A DNA stretch of 64,000 nucleotides from Corynebacterium sp. 122RC1 (lineage in GTDB: Bacteria; Actinomycetota; Actinomycetes; Mycobacteriales; Mycobacteriaceae), in NCBI RefSeq assembly GCF_024580955.1, contig NZ_JANIKD010000004.1:1-64000 (forward strand). Direction: 5' to 3'. The first letter of the stretch is position 1. Every line of letters starts with the position of its first letter. The position numbers and the translations under genes are program-made. Positions 44,940-55,213 of this stretch are shown here, piece after piece. The notes beneath the pieces were generated by a model. The model did not search any database and was not told the DNA's origin. It was given only the letters and a program-made list of their open reading frames with translations.

Positions 44940-45566
44940 TCACGCGCTGATCCACCCCAATCCCCCTGCCACCTTCGCTCCTGCGCTGCTGAGAGCACTT
45001 GCGGCCGCAATGAGTGTTGCCCCCGTTGTGATCACATCGTCCACCAAGAGCACTTCCCGCCCGCGCAGGAGGGCGGCTTCAGGCGCTAGGCGCACCGCCT
45101 GTTGCATGTTTTGCCGACGCGCCTGCGCGCTCAGTCCCACAGACTCCAGGGCCTGTTCGCTGTGGTAGAGGGCCTGCACATAGGGGAAACTGCAATGTGC
45201 GAGTGCGCGGGCCATGTGGTCACCGCCGCGCGCCCGCGCTGAGCTGCGCTTACTCGGCGCGGGCACGAGCACCACCTGGCCGCTCACATGCCCTTGCTCG
45301 ATCAACCGTGACACCGCCGCCTGCGTGATTGCCCCGAGGTACTGGGCGGCGTCGGCACGCCCCCGCTCCTTGTAGTGCACCACGGTGCGGCTGCGGACCT
45401 CGCTCATGGGCCCGAGCGCCCACAGCGGCCAATGCGCAAAGCTGCGCGTGCTGATCCTACCCGGCGGGCTGCGCCATTCCCGCAGGCAGGCGGCACACAT
45501 AGTGTGTCCCGGCGCGTTGCAGCCCACGCAGCTCCGCGGCAAGAGTAGTTCCCCCAATCCCCACAT
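44940..45566 (-). CDS. ComF family phosphoribosyltransferase-like protein
   Basis: The 208-residue protein from ATG 45566 has an N-terminal four-Cys zinc motif (CVGCNAPGHTMCAAC). A type I phosphoribosyltransferase-like domain has the PRPP loop VLLVDDVITTGAT. ComF proteins are linked to DNA uptake and processing in competent bacteria; the role in actinobacteria is not defined. It starts 10 bp after the lpqB stop and is the last gene of the mtrA-mtrB-lpqB run. Confidence 0.9.
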   Translation of the reverse strand: MWGLGELLLPRSCVGCNAPGHTMCAACLREWRSPPGRISTRSFAHWPLWALGPMSEVRSRTVVHYKERGRADAAQYLGAITQAAVSRLIEQGHVSGQVVLVPAPSKRSSARARGGDHMARALAHCSFPYVQALYHSEQALESVGLSAQARRQNMQQAVRLAPEAALLRGREVLLVDDVITTGATLIAAASALSSAGAKVAGGLGWISA

Positions 45567-45576
45567 GGGGCCAATT

Positions 45577-47412
45577 CTAGCGAGTGACCAACATGATGGA
45601 GCGGTTGCCTTCCAGGCCCTGGACTTCGCGCCAGTAGCTGGCGGTGGTGCCGCCGTTGGGGAGCTCGAGGGCCGCGCGGTTGTCGGTGACGTAGAGCATC
45701 GATGGCCCGGCGGCAACGGAGAGCACGGGGGCCACAATGTTGCCGCTGGGCAGCGGGGCTACGGTTGCGCCGTCGGCGGCCACAGCCCATACGGGGGCCT
45801 CGGAGTTCGCGGTTCCTACCACCAGGGAGCCGTCCATCTGCCAGTCCAGGGCGGTGGCGGTGTCGCCAATTGCGGCAGCTACCTCCTGGATGCTGGTGAG
45901 CCTGCGCTCCCCCGCGTTGGGTCGCGCCACCACGGCGGTGTATACGCGGCCGTCCATGATGAACGCCGCGCGCACGCCGGTTGGGGAGAGCTGGAATTGG
46001 GAGAGGTCACCGATGTCTGCGCCGAGGGCGGAAATGTCTACTTCATTGGTGGAGATCTCGCCGGTTTCCGCCGAGCGTGAGACGCGCACCAACGTCTCCC
46101 CGTCCACCACTGCCCAGGCGCTTGTTCCGCCCTGCTCAAAGGTGGGTTGGGAGATGCGCTGGGCGCGGAGAACCTCGGTCACGTCTCCGCCAATCGCCCC
46201 CACCACGAGCGCGCGTTCACCGCCTGCACCGTCTCCGGTCACCTGCACCGCCGCGATTGTATTGTTGGTAGCCGCCACTCGTGCCGACTCCAACGTGTTG
46301 AGCGTGGTGAAGTCCCCGCCAACCCTTTGCACGGCATCGTCACTGAGCTGGTACAACACACCGCCGGTCAGGGAGTACACCTGGCTCACGGCGTTGGGTG
46401 TTGCCTGCGGGTTGTACTCAGGGAAGGAATCGGCGGTGAATTCAGTTTCGCCGAGAGGGCCCGGCACGTCCGCGCCGTCAAAGCGGAACCGGTACGGACC
46501 TGGGACTTCCGCCATAGCGAGCGTCCACACTGCCTGGCCAAGGAAACGGCGTAGCGCGTCTTCGGCCATGCCCACCATGCCGGTGAATTGGTACACGCCG
46601 TCGGAGTTGCCTGCATAGGCCGCGGTATCCGGCAGCTCATCGATCACCCCCGGCGCGAGGTCCGCGGAAGGCCCCGCCACCAGAAGCTGCATCAGAGAGG
46701 AATCCAGGTTGGACATCCCCGTGAACAGCCAGCGGCGATCCTGCACCAGCACCTTGCCCGAAGGGTCAAAGAAGTACACGCCGCGGGGATTATAACGATT
46801 ACGCAGCTCAGAGCGCTCAAACACAATCTGGTTGCCTAGCTCATCCAGGCGCCACTGCCCGTCGATGCGCTGCAGTGTCACCCTGTCCGTAAACGTCTCC
46901 TGCCGCGGCCGGTAGGCACCACCTTCCGTGATAGAACCGACGATCGTGCCACGCACCTCATAGCTGCGCCGCTCCGTCTCCAGGTTCACCGAGTTGATCT
47001 CAAAGCGGTCCACCACCACGATCTCGCTGCCAGGATTCCAGGTTTCGCTGGCGGCCGACGTGAGGAAGCTCCGGGCATTTAAGTAGGACTGCGAAGGGTC
47101 CGAGCTCGCAATGTAGAAGTCGCGCAGCAGCAGGTCCGGGTCACGATCCTGAATCGGGCCCACCTGCGCCTGCTCCGCCGATCCTTCAAAGGCGCGCAGC
47201 ACCTGCGGCTCGGAATTGCTCGGTAGCGAGGCGCAGGCACCCAAGGTCAGGGAGCACACCAGCACAAACCCGCTTGCCGACGCTGCCCGGCGCCAGCGCG
47301 GGGCCGGCTCACACGCGGCGTCGGCTCGTGCGCTGCGGGGCACTGGTTGAGAACCCTGAGACGGACTCGAATTCGGATTCGGATTCGGTGAGCGCCACCT
47401 GAAGTTACGCAT
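45577..47412 (-). CDS. lpqB: Lipoprotein LpqB, MtrB partner
   Basis: The 611-residue lipoprotein starts at ATG 47412, inside the mtrB end (8-bp overlap). It has a signal peptide with lipobox LTLGAC, a GerMN-type domain in the first half and a beta-propeller-like C-terminal half. LpqB interacts with the MtrB sensor and tunes MtrA phosphorylation in mycobacteria. Before the signal core lies an unusually long, Asn/Pro/Ser-rich cytoplasmic leader (NPNPNSSPSQGS) encoded by short GATTCG repeats. Confidence 0.94.
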   Translation of the reverse strand: MRNFRWRSPNPNPNSSPSQGSQPVPRSARADAACEPAPRWRRAASASGFVLVCSLTLGACASLPSNSEPQVLRAFEGSAEQAQVGPIQDRDPDLLLRDFYIASSDPSQSYLNARSFLTSAASETWNPGSEIVVVDRFEINSVNLETERRSYEVRGTIVGSITEGGAYRPRQETFTDRVTLQRIDGQWRLDELGNQIVFERSELRNRYNPRGVYFFDPSGKVLVQDRRWLFTGMSNLDSSLMQLLVAGPSADLAPGVIDELPDTAAYAGNSDGVYQFTGMVGMAEDALRRFLGQAVWTLAMAEVPGPYRFRFDGADVPGPLGETEFTADSFPEYNPQATPNAVSQVYSLTGGVLYQLSDDAVQRVGGDFTTLNTLESARVAATNNTIAAVQVTGDGAGGERALVVGAIGGDVTEVLRAQRISQPTFEQGGTSAWAVVDGETLVRVSRSAETGEISTNEVDISALGADIGDLSQFQLSPTGVRAAFIMDGRVYTAVVARPNAGERRLTSIQEVAAAIGDTATALDWQMDGSLVVGTANSEAPVWAVAADGATVAPLPSGNIVAPVLSVAAGPSMLYVTDNRAALELPNGGTTASYWREVQGLEGNRSIMLVTR

Positions 47413-49162
47413 GGTTGCCCTCCTCGGATTCAGACGCGGGTTCCCCAAGGTGCGCCGGGCCGTTGAGGTCTGGCCCGTCAAGGTCTGGATCGTATGCTGC
47501 GGCGAGCTCGGCCTCATCCACGGCGTCCTCATCAACCTCAATTTCATTGCGTTCCGCGGCGGTTGCGTTTGGGGCATCGGCGATGGCTGGCGTGACGTCC
47601 ACATAGCGCTCCTTCGGCGCTTCGAGGGCAATTGGCGGTTCGATGATCTCCTGTCCAGGCTCACGGGGCAGGATGAGGCGGAACATGGTGCCTACCGACT
47701 TCATACCGGCAGCGTCCAGGATGCCGCCGTGGAGGCGGGTGTCCTCTAGGGAAATAGCCAGGCCAAGGCCGGTACCGCCGGAGTGACGTTTGCGGGAGGG
47801 GTCGGCGCGCCAGAAGCGGTTAAACACCAAGTCTTCCTGGCCGTATTCCAGGCCCACACCGTGGTCCACCACGGCCACGCCCACGGCGTATTCGTTTTCC
47901 TTCAAGGTCAGCTCCACCGGGTTACCCTCAGAGTGGTCAAGGGCGTTGGCCAGCAGATTTCGCAGGATGCGTTCGATGCGGCGGGAATCGCCATTGATTC
48001 GCACCGGCTCGTCTGGCATGTCCACGTGGACGGGAACGTTGAGCTTTGCCGCAATGTGTTCGGTTTGCTGCACTGCTGCGTGCACGCACTGGCGCAGATC
48101 AATGGAGCTGGCGGCAAGGTCGGCCACGCCGGCGTCGTGGCGGGAAATCTCCAACAGGTCATTGAGCAGGGATTCAAACCGGTCCAGCTCGTGGACCATC
48201 AACTCAGATGCCCGGCGGGTACTGGCTGGCAAGTGCTCGGCATCATCCACGATCATGTCCGCGGCCATGCGGACCGTGGTCAGCGGGCTGCGCAGCTCAT
48301 GTGACACGTCAGAGGTGAACTGCTTTTGCAGGTTGCCGTACTCCTCAAGCTGATTGATCTGTTTGCTCAAGGATTCCGCCATGGCATTGAAGCTCACGGC
48401 GAGGCGGGCCATCTCATCTTCACCGTCCACCACCATGCGTTCGCGCAGGTGCCCAGAACTGAAGCGCTCGGCGATGCGGCTCGCGGAACGCACCGGGGTG
48501 ATCACCTGCTGCGTGAGCAGCCAGGCGATGCCCACCAGGAGGACCACCAGCACAATCGCCGCACCGGAGAACAGGCCACGGAGCAGGGCGAGGGTCGCCT
48601 CGTCCTGCTCCAAAGACAGCACGAGGTACACCTGCAGGTTCGGAATGTCTGTTTCAGTTGGGGTGCCGATGATGAGTGCTTTGTACGGCGAAGCGTCGGC
48701 ACGCTCGATGGTGGCGTACTGGTAGGACACCTGCCCCTGGCTGACGAAGGACCGCAGGCGTTCGGGGATGCGGTAGCCCTCTGGGGATGCGAGGACGCTG
48801 CCGTCGGGGTTGTTGACGATCAGCACGGGCTCGTAGACCGCCTGGTCACCGGCAGTGGTGCCCTGGTTCACCAATGCCGCGCGGGCCGATTGGAGGCGGA
48901 CTTGAGTGCTGCTGGCGGTGCCGGTGGCGTCGATTTGCAGTTCAACGGCGGCGCGGGCGCGGTCGATCTCATTGTTGGCCAGCTCCAGTTTGGTGTTCAC
49001 CAGACGTTGGGTCACAAAACTCACCAGCACAAAGGCGAGCACGAGCATCACTACGGCAGAGGCCACCAGAATGGAGCCCAAAACCCTTGTTTGCAAAGAA
49101 GTACGCCACCGTTCCGTGAAGCGGTGGCGCATCTTTGTGGCGAATTGCAACACTTGTGCCAC
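47405..49162 (-). CDS. mtrB: Sensor histidine kinase MtrB
   Basis: The 585-residue kinase has two membrane helices (about 28-52 and 190-215) flanking an external sensor domain. HAMP, a HisKA domain with the phospho-acceptor His in DVSHELRSPLT, and an ATPase domain with GGTGLGLAIS follow. It controls MtrA in osmoregulation and cell-wall homeostasis. GTG 49162 has CAGGAG about 13 bases upstream. The last 80 residues form an acidic extension (DLDGPDLNGP). Confidence 0.96.
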   Translation of the reverse strand: MAQVLQFATKMRHRFTERWRTSLQTRVLGSILVASAVVMLVLAFVLVSFVTQRLVNTKLELANNEIDRARAAVELQIDATGTASSTQVRLQSARAALVNQGTTAGDQAVYEPVLIVNNPDGSVLASPEGYRIPERLRSFVSQGQVSYQYATIERADASPYKALIIGTPTETDIPNLQVYLVLSLEQDEATLALLRGLFSGAAIVLVVLLVGIAWLLTQQVITPVRSASRIAERFSSGHLRERMVVDGEDEMARLAVSFNAMAESLSKQINQLEEYGNLQKQFTSDVSHELRSPLTTVRMAADMIVDDAEHLPASTRRASELMVHELDRFESLLNDLLEISRHDAGVADLAASSIDLRQCVHAAVQQTEHIAAKLNVPVHVDMPDEPVRINGDSRRIERILRNLLANALDHSEGNPVELTLKENEYAVGVAVVDHGVGLEYGQEDLVFNRFWRADPSRKRHSGGTGLGLAISLEDTRLHGGILDAAGMKSVGTMFRLILPREPGQEIIEPPIALEAPKERYVDVTPAIADAPNATAAERNEIEVDEDAVDEAELAAAYDPDLDGPDLNGPAHLGEPASESEEGNHA

Positions 49163-49171
49163 GGTGGTGAA

Positions 49172-49849
49172 CTACTCCTGGCCGGTCTTGTATCCAACGC
49201 CGCGGACGGTACGCACAATCTGCGGGCGTTCGGGGTCAATTTCTATCTTGGAACGCAGGCGCTGGACGTGCACATTCACCAGGCGGGTATCCGAGGCGTT
49301 GCGGTATCCCCACACCTTTTCCAGCAACTCCTCGCGGCTAAACACTTGTCCAGGCTTTTGGGCGAGCTCCAAGAGGAGGTCAAACTCCAGTGGGGTGAGC
49401 GGGATCTCATCGTTTCCGCGGCGCACAACGTGGCCGGGGACGTCGATCACCAAGTCACCAACCTCGATGGTGTGCACGTCCTCTTCCTCGGTGCGGCGCA
49501 GGCGCGCGCGGATGCGTGCCACCAACTCCTTGGGTTTGAAAGGCTTGTTCACGTAGTCATCCGCGCCGGACTCCAGGCCCAGCACCACGTCCACGGTGTC
49601 CGTCTTGGCAGTGAGCATCACGATCGGCACCTGGGAAACCTTGCGGATGGCACGGCAAATATCGATGCCATTCATGCCCGGGAGCATGAGGTCCAGCAGA
49701 ATGAGGTCTGGTTGCTCGCGTTCAAAGGTGCCCAGTGCTTCCGCGCCGTCCATGACCGCAACGGTGTCAAACCCATCAGCCTCCAACACGATGGAAAGCA
49801 TCTCAGAGATTGCTGGGTCATCATCCACCACGAGGATCTTGTGAGCCAT
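49172..49849 (-). CDS. mtrA: Response regulator MtrA
   Basis: The 225-residue OmpR-family regulator begins MAHKILVVDDDPA. The acceptor Asp is in LILLDLMLPG and a C-terminal winged helix follows (EEDVHTIEVGDL, then VWGYRNASDTRLVNVHVQRL). It regulates cell-wall hydrolases, osmoprotection and, in mycobacteria, replication initiation. The start at 49849 aligns with known MtrA proteins; the four-codon upstream extension is unlikely. It lies 9 bp before mtrB. Confidence 0.96.
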   Translation of the reverse strand: MAHKILVVDDDPAISEMLSIVLEADGFDTVAVMDGAEALGTFEREQPDLILLDLMLPGMNGIDICRAIRKVSQVPIVMLTAKTDTVDVVLGLESGADDYVNKPFKPKELVARIRARLRRTEEEDVHTIEVGDLVIDVPGHVVRRGNDEIPLTPLEFDLLLELAQKPGQVFSREELLEKVWGYRNASDTRLVNVHVQRLRSKIEIDPERPQIVRTVRGVGYKTGQE

Positions 49850-49938
49850 GACGAGGAGCACCTTTCACTAACCAGCGGGACGTATTCGGAGTTGCCGCCG
49901 AAAAACGGCAGCACTACACCCGCAATGCTACCGAACTG

Positions 49939-50556
49939 CTAGGACAGATGGTGCTGCACACGGCGCACAACGTCCGCCGGTGTATCACTTGGCTCCACCA
50001 CGATCCAAGGGGAAACCCACCCACTTTCCGCAAGCGCGTGGAACGCCTGGTCCACGCGGTGTTGGAGGCTGCTGCTTTGCTCGTAGGCGTCTTTTTCCCT
50101 CGTTGCGTCCAGTTTTGCACGGTGCGCCGCGCGCTCCATGGCCAACTCAGGCGGGGTGGCCAGGAATACCTGCAGGTCAGGGGTGGGTACGCCGAGGGTG
50201 GAGAACTCCAGCTCCTCCACCCACTGCTGCATCGCCGGATCCTGTGTACGGGCCACGCTGTAGGCCACGTTGGAGGCAACGTAGCGGTCCAGCAGGAGGT
50301 GCTCCGTGGGGCTGGCTTGGTATGCGCGGACCTGTTGGGCGGCATCTGCGCGGTCGAGGGCGAACAGGGTTGCCATGGCGTATGCGGAATCGATGAGGTC
50401 ACCCATCTGGCCATACAGCGCTTTGCTGGCAAGTTGCGCGTGCACCGATTCTTGGTAGCGCGGGAACGCCAGCACGCTCGCATGGAGCGCCTCGCGGATA
50501 GCCCCCATGAGGGTGTTTTTCCCCGCGCCGTCGATCCCCTCGATCGCAATGATCAC
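49939..50556 (-). CDS. tmk: dTMP kinase
   Basis: The 205-residue kinase makes dTDP from dTMP. It has the P-loop GIDGAGKNT, the DR(Y) motif in LLLDRYVASN and a LID-type region rich in charged residues. GTG 50556 follows GGAAGGA at good spacing. The order tmk-mtrA-mtrB-lpqB behind ahcY matches mycobacteria and corynebacteria. Confidence 0.95.
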   Translation of the reverse strand: MIIAIEGIDGAGKNTLMGAIREALHASVLAFPRYQESVHAQLASKALYGQMGDLIDSAYAMATLFALDRADAAQQVRAYQASPTEHLLLDRYVASNVAYSVARTQDPAMQQWVEELEFSTLGVPTPDLQVFLATPPELAMERAAHRAKLDATREKDAYEQSSSLQHRVDQAFHALAESGWVSPWIVVEPSDTPADVVRRVQHHLS

Positions 50557-50676
50557 GCGCCTAATCCTTCCACTTCGCTACCTGAACGCCCCCTCCGCTT
50601 CCCCGCCCCACACTTGGGCCTTGGGACTCGGGTCTCGGGGGCGTCGGGAAATTACTGCCGGAAGCCCTACCCCGCT

Positions 50677-52146
50677 CTAGTAGCGGTAGTGCTCTGGCTT
50701 GTACGGGCCGGCTACGTCCACGCCGATGTACTCTGCCTGCTCCTTGGTGAGCTCGGTGATGTTGCCGCCGAGTGCCTCCACGTGAATGCGGGCAACCTTC
50801 TCGTCGAGGATCTTGGGCAGGCGGTACACCTCATTGCTGTAGCGGCCGTCGTTTTGGAACAGCTCGATCTGTGCGATGGTCTGGTCCGCGAAGGAGGTGG
50901 ACATTACGAAGGAGGGGTGGCCAGTGGCGTTGCCCAGGTTGAGCAGGCGGCCCTCCGAAAGCACGATGATCGCGCGGCCGTTCGGCAAGGTGAACTCGTC
51001 TACCTGCGGCTTGATGGTGGTGCGGGAGACGTCGGTGCGGTGGAGCAGCGAGGCCATGTCGATCTCATTGTCAAAGTGGCCGATGTTGCCGAGCACCGCG
51101 TGGTCCTTCATCTCAAGCATGTGCTCAAAGGTGATGATGCCCATGTTTCCGGTTGCGGTGATCACGATGTCCGCGTCCGCGATCGCCTGCTCCACGGTGA
51201 CCACCGGGAAGCCGTCCATGAGTGCCTGCAGCGCGTTAATGGGGTCTGCTTCTGTGACCTTCACTCGCGCGCCCTGACCGGCCATGGCCTCGGCGCAGCC
51301 CTTTCCGACGTCACCATATCCGCAGATCAACACATTCTTGCCACCCATGAGCATGTCTGTTGCGCGGTTGATGCCGTCGATCAGTGAGTGACGCGTGCCG
51401 TACTTGTTGTCGAACTTGGACTTGGTCACCGCATCATTGACGTTCATCGCGGGGAAAGGCAGCACGCCTTCTTCGGCGAAGTGGTACAGGCGGTGGACAC
51501 CGGTGGTGGTTTCCTCAGTCACGCCCTTCACCTCCTGGGCGATGGCATCCCACTTGGGGCCCTCCTCCGCCAGAACGCCGCGCAGCATGTTGAGGAACGC
51601 CTGGTACTCGTCCGAATCACCGTCTTGCACGGGTGGAACCACGCCGGCCTGCTCAAACTCGCGGCCGCGGATGACGGCCATGGTGGCGTCACCGCCGTCA
51701 TCCAGGATCATATTTGGCAGCACGCCTTCGCCCCAGCTAAAGATCTGGTTGATGCACCACCAGTACTCATCCAAGGTCTCGCCCTTCCAGGCGAACACCG
51801 GCACACCCTGCGGATCCTCTGGGGTGCCTTCCTTGCCCACCACAACGGCAGCGGCTGCCTCGTCCTGGGTGGAGAAGATGTTGCAGGAAGCCCAACGCAC
51901 CTCAGCGCCCAAGGCAACCAGCGTTTCAATGAGGACGGCGGTCTGCACCGTCATGTGGATGGAGCCAGCAATGCGGGCGCCGCGCAGCGGCTGCTCATCC
52001 TTGTACTCCTCACGCAACTGCATCAGACCCGGCATCTCATATTCAGCCAAACGAATCTGGTGGCGGCCTGCCTCCGCGAGGCTGAGGTCTGCGACCTTAA
52101 AGGCCAAAGGTGCGGTCTGCGGGGTCAGGTCAGAGGATGCTGCCAT
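50677..52146 (-). CDS. ahcY: Adenosylhomocysteinase
   Basis: The 489-residue enzyme splits S-adenosylhomocysteine to adenosine and homocysteine. It carries the NAD site [17 protein letters not shown], the substrate region [13 protein letters not shown] and the invariant C-terminus PEHYRY. The length with the actinobacterial insertion is normal. ATG 52146 follows CAAGGAG by about 12 bases. The leader contains a repeated CTATCCAGC and no recognisable SAH riboswitch. Confidence 0.97.
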   Translation of the reverse strand: MAASSDLTPQTAPLAFKVADLSLAEAGRHQIRLAEYEMPGLMQLREEYKDEQPLRGARIAGSIHMTVQTAVLIETLVALGAEVRWASCNIFSTQDEAAAAVVVGKEGTPEDPQGVPVFAWKGETLDEYWWCINQIFSWGEGVLPNMILDDGGDATMAVIRGREFEQAGVVPPVQDGDSDEYQAFLNMLRGVLAEEGPKWDAIAQEVKGVTEETTTGVHRLYHFAEEGVLPFPAMNVNDAVTKSKFDNKYGTRHSLIDGINRATDMLMGGKNVLICGYGDVGKGCAEAMAGQGARVKVTEADPINALQALMDGFPVVTVEQAIADADIVITATGNMGIITFEHMLEMKDHAVLGNIGHFDNEIDMASLLHRTDVSRTTIKPQVDEFTLPNGRAIIVLSEGRLLNLGNATGHPSFVMSTSFADQTIAQIELFQNDGRYSNEVYRLPKILDEKVARIHVEALGGNITELTKEQAEYIGVDVAGPYKPEHYRY

Positions 52147-52297
52147 GGTGAAGGTGTACTCCTTGGGGAAAAGCTGGATAGGCGGTTGGCCGTATTGCTG
52201 GATAGCTGGTTTTAGAGTCTATCGCACACACCGCACGCGCCGGACACACCGAACGCCACAGCCGCCACGGCAGCCACGGCTGACACCCGAGGAACGG

Positions 52298-52648
52298 CTA
52301 GCTCAACGCCTCCAGGAAGGGATCCAGGTCCTCTTCAGTCTCCGCCTGCTCCAACACCCCGGAGGCGAGTTCCCGCAAGGTTTCGTCGGCTTGCCCACTG
52401 AGCTCCCTGATGAATGGATACTCATCCACAATTTCCCCAGAGGTGTACGGGGCGCCGGACCAGATAGCCGCGATTGTTGCAGCGGCCAGCGCATTCAGTT
52501 TGTCCGTTTCCCCCGCGGTGGGGTCCTGTGCGAGCAGGCACGCATCACGCACGGATTCCACGATGTCTTCTGCTTCCAGGGAAAGCAGCTCCTCCAGGAA
52601 GTCTGTATTGGCTTCCTCAGTAAAGATTTCGGTGTCCCAGCCGCTCAT
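52298..52648 (-). CDS. DUF4259 family protein
   Basis: The 116-residue acidic protein starts at ATG 52648 (AAGGAA upstream). The N-terminus MSGWDTEIFTEEANTDFLEE fits DUF4259, whose members share a short W-x-x-x-IF start and helical body. The body is all-helical, very acidic and has no Cys. Function is unknown. It is 150 bp upstream of ahcY on the same strand. Confidence 0.82.
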   Translation of the reverse strand: MSGWDTEIFTEEANTDFLEELLSLEAEDIVESVRDACLLAQDPTAGETDKLNALAAATIAAIWSGAPYTSGEIVDEYPFIRELSGQADETLRELASGVLEQAETEEDLDPFLEALS

Positions 52649-52966
52649 TCGTCCGGTGTTCCTTTCCTTGCGGAGTGCTACGGGGCATTCACGTTTCAGT
52701 CGATTTCATTTTTCAGGCTGATACTTCACTTTCATACCCGCAAAATCTGCAGAACGCATGCAGATCCTTTGTGATTACTTGCTCAAGCCAAGTCCCACCG
52801 GGCGCGCCGGTATCCCACTTTGTCACCCTCGAATGCGCCGTGAATGCGCCGTGACCAGTGCCAGGAGGTGTAGTTGTGTGATAGCGTCGCTACTACTGAG
52901 AGAATTGTGTCCGATTTGTGATCAAAATGTGATGGTGTTTTTGAAGGCCACTCAGGAGGAAATCTC
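52649..52966. other. Intergenic region between DUF4259 and the proline-rich gene
   Basis: No gene is visible. It contains an inverted repeat TCTGC ... GCAGA near 52748-52766 and a direct duplication of GAATGCGCCGT near 52829-52850. Divergent promoters for both neighbours should lie here, but I cannot assign them. The right end carries a strong AGGAGG ribosome site for the gene at 52967. Confidence 0.5.
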
Positions 52967-53788
52967 ATGCGTCCGCATCGTCCGGCTGAGCCCCCACAGG
53001 CGCGCCGACTCCTCCTGTTCGTCGCCGCCGGGTGCACCGTAGCGCTCCTCGTCGGCATGCTGGTATGGCGCTACACGCTGCAGCCACCGGCTCCTACGGT
53101 GGATGCGGGCCCGGCGATCACTTCCACGCAAGACCCCGCGCAGCCGGCGCAGCGCAACTCCGCTCGCCGCGCAACGGATTCTGCAGCACGCGCCGAAGAC
53201 AATGCGCAGTTGTACTCAACCTGGCCAGGAGCTGCAGGTTTCTCCTCCGGCTTTACGACGCCGCGCAGCCGCTCCACTGCTTCAGGCACGCAGGCGGAAA
53301 CAGGGATCCCGCTAGTTACTGCGTCTACTCCGGTTCCGGGGCCAGCGCCGGCTCCGGTTCCAGGTTCGAGTTCTGCAAACTCTTCGGGCACTCAGGGCGC
53401 TGGAAATCGCCCAACCACACCGACGTGGGGCAACGAGCCAACTTCGCCTGAGAACAATCCGCCGCAACCTTCCCCACCGGGCACGCCTCCGACACCTACG
53501 CCAGTGGATCCCACAAATCCAGGTGACCCGGAACCGACTACTCCCCCAACCACCGGTCTCCCTGAGCCCACTGACCCTGTTGGGCCTGTTGGGCCAACGC
53601 CTACGGATCCCACTGAGCCACCAATTACTGCACCGATTGATGAGCCGGATCTTCCACTTGTCCCCGGCGATCCCGATGCACCCACTGACCCCGCGGAACC
53701 GGTGAGCGAACCAGTTGATCCAGCTAATCCAGCTAATCCAACCTCCCCCAGTGCTGGAACTGGAATTGGAATTGGCGCAGAAGCGTAA
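52967..53788 (+). CDS. Membrane-anchored proline-rich surface protein
   Basis: The 273-residue protein starts at ATG 52967 with CAGGAGGAAA ahead. It has a basic N-terminus, one membrane helix (about 15-35) and an external region that is almost entirely low-complexity: Ala/Ser/Thr, then about 120 residues of Pro/Thr/Asp/Glu triplets such as DPTNPGDPEP and PANPANPTSP. No folded domain is evident, so it is probably a wall-spanning stalk. The function is unrecognised. It ends with GIGIGAEA, with no sorting signal. Confidence 0.8.
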   Translation: MRPHRPAEPPQARRLLLFVAAGCTVALLVGMLVWRYTLQPPAPTVDAGPAITSTQDPAQPAQRNSARRATDSAARAEDNAQLYSTWPGAAGFSSGFTTPRSRSTASGTQAETGIPLVTASTPVPGPAPAPVPGSSSANSSGTQGAGNRPTTPTWGNEPTSPENNPPQPSPPGTPPTPTPVDPTNPGDPEPTTPPTTGLPEPTDPVGPVGPTPTDPTEPPITAPIDEPDLPLVPGDPDAPTDPAEPVSEPVDPANPANPTSPSAGTGIGIGAEA

Positions 53789-53798
53789 GTGGGAATGT

Positions 53799-53824
53799 GA
53801 GGGGGAGTTGGCTCAAACCCCCTC
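53799..53824 (+). terminator. Weak hairpin after the proline-rich gene
   Basis: GAGGGGG (53799-53805) and CCCCCTC (53818-53824) form a 7-bp stem around a 12-base loop, ten bases after the stop. No T tract follows, so function as an intrinsic terminator is uncertain. It lies between two convergent genes. Confidence 0.4.
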
Positions 53825-53853
53825 CGACCAGTTCCTGTTACTGAACTGACGTA

Positions 53854-55113
53854 CTAACCGACGGTGGCGATGAAGATTTCGCCTTCGCCCTGCACCCGCA
53901 CTGCTGCCTCGTTGGCTGCTACCCAGGCGGCGTCGGTAGGCCTGAGCGTTTGACCATCGATTTCTACTTCGCCGCTCGTGACCAAGAGGATAGTTGGCCC
54001 GTGGTGTTCCACGGTGGTTTCCCCGTTGATGGCGCGCTTTTCCAACGCGAATTCCTTGATGGGGATGGGGTACACGCCGCCGTGGGGTTGGATTTTGGGG
54101 TCCTCAATGGATTCAAAGCGCAATACGCGGACGAGTTCGGGGACGTCCACGTGCTTGGAGGTCAGGCCGCCGCGGAGAACGTTGTCTGAGTTCGCCATGA
54201 TTTCCACGCCGAGGCCGCGGACGTAGGCGTGCAGGTTGCCGGCGTCTAGGTAGGTGGCCTCACCGGGCTGCAGTACCACGTGGTTCAGCAGCAGCGCGCC
54301 GAGGACTCCCATGTCACCTGGGTAGCGTTCGGCCAGCTCCACAATGTTGCGTAGTGTCACCAGCATCCATTCCTCAACGGCCTGCTGATCAGCAACATCC
54401 GTTCCAGCTTCAGCGCCGCTCAGCACCGCCTGTGCGCACTCCACTACGGAGTTGATGAGCTCCACTCGCGCCGGTTGTGGGATGGAGATCCAGGTGGTGA
54501 ACAGGGCCCGGAGGTTTTCGGATTCCGCGGCGGGGTCGTCGCTGAGTAGGGAGAGCGAGCGATCCAATCCCGTGCAGCCCAGCGCCGCGAACAGCTTTCG
54601 GGTTTTCGCCAATGGGCGGAAACCAGCCATGGCGTGGAACTCGGTGAGCGCCACGATGAGTTCCGGCTTATGGTTGTTGTCTTTGTAGTTCCTATTGGCA
54701 GCACCTAGCGGAATGCCAGCGGCGTTGTCTCGTTCAAATCCTTCTTTCGCCTGCTCCAACGATGGATGCGCTTGAAGAGATAGCGGCTGGTCAGCGGCCA
54801 GCAGTTTCAGGAGGAACGGAAGGCGCTCGCCATAGGCATCAATCACCGGGGCACCTAATTGCTGCATCGGATCAGCATCAATGAGTACCGCCAAGGTTTC
54901 CTGCTGAGCGCCTGGGGTGCGGGATGGCCCACCGGGGTGGGCGCCGTACCACAGCTCTGCGATTGGCTTTTCACCACTCAGATTTTCTGCAACTACCCCG
55001 TTGGGTTGTTCGCTGGCGTTGCCAGCGGCGGAGGGCTGACCCTGGCGCATTTGCGGGATCAGTGTCCGCGAACCCCAAGGGTAGTACTGGGCAATCGGGG
55101 TGAGCAGTTGCAT
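53854..55113 (-). CDS. manA: Mannose-6-phosphate isomerase, class I
   Basis: The 419-residue cupin enzyme interconverts fructose-6-P and mannose-6-P. It begins YYPWGSRTLIPQM and has PIAELWYGAHPGG, the zinc-binding LQAHPSLEQAKEGF and NHKPELIVAL, and YLDAGNLHAYVRGLGVEIMANSDNV split across the cupin core. ATG 55113 follows AAAGGAT. A Ser/Ala/Asn insert near residue 30 is longer than usual. It is the first step of GDP-mannose supply together with PmmA and ManC. Confidence 0.95.
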   Translation of the reverse strand: MQLLTPIAQYYPWGSRTLIPQMRQGQPSAAGNASEQPNGVVAENLSGEKPIAELWYGAHPGGPSRTPGAQQETLAVLIDADPMQQLGAPVIDAYGERLPFLLKLLAADQPLSLQAHPSLEQAKEGFERDNAAGIPLGAANRNYKDNNHKPELIVALTEFHAMAGFRPLAKTRKLFAALGCTGLDRSLSLLSDDPAAESENLRALFTTWISIPQPARVELINSVVECAQAVLSGAEAGTDVADQQAVEEWMLVTLRNIVELAERYPGDMGVLGALLLNHVVLQPGEATYLDAGNLHAYVRGLGVEIMANSDNVLRGGLTSKHVDVPELVRVLRFESIEDPKIQPHGGVYPIPIKEFALEKRAINGETTVEHHGPTILLVTSGEVEIDGQTLRPTDAAWVAANEAAVRVQGEGEIFIATVG

Positions 55114-55213
55114 TTGTATCCTTTGGTTCCTCACGTTTGGGCCTTGTAAGCCCTGGCCAGCCTCAGCGTCTGCCGTAGGCCGCCATTTTCCCAATAGAGC
55201 TTATATGTAATTG

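Noticed and set aside
52147..52297. SAH riboswitch upstream of ahcY
   Set aside because: The leader shows only a repeated CTATCCAGC and no conserved riboswitch core; actinobacterial ahcY rarely has one.
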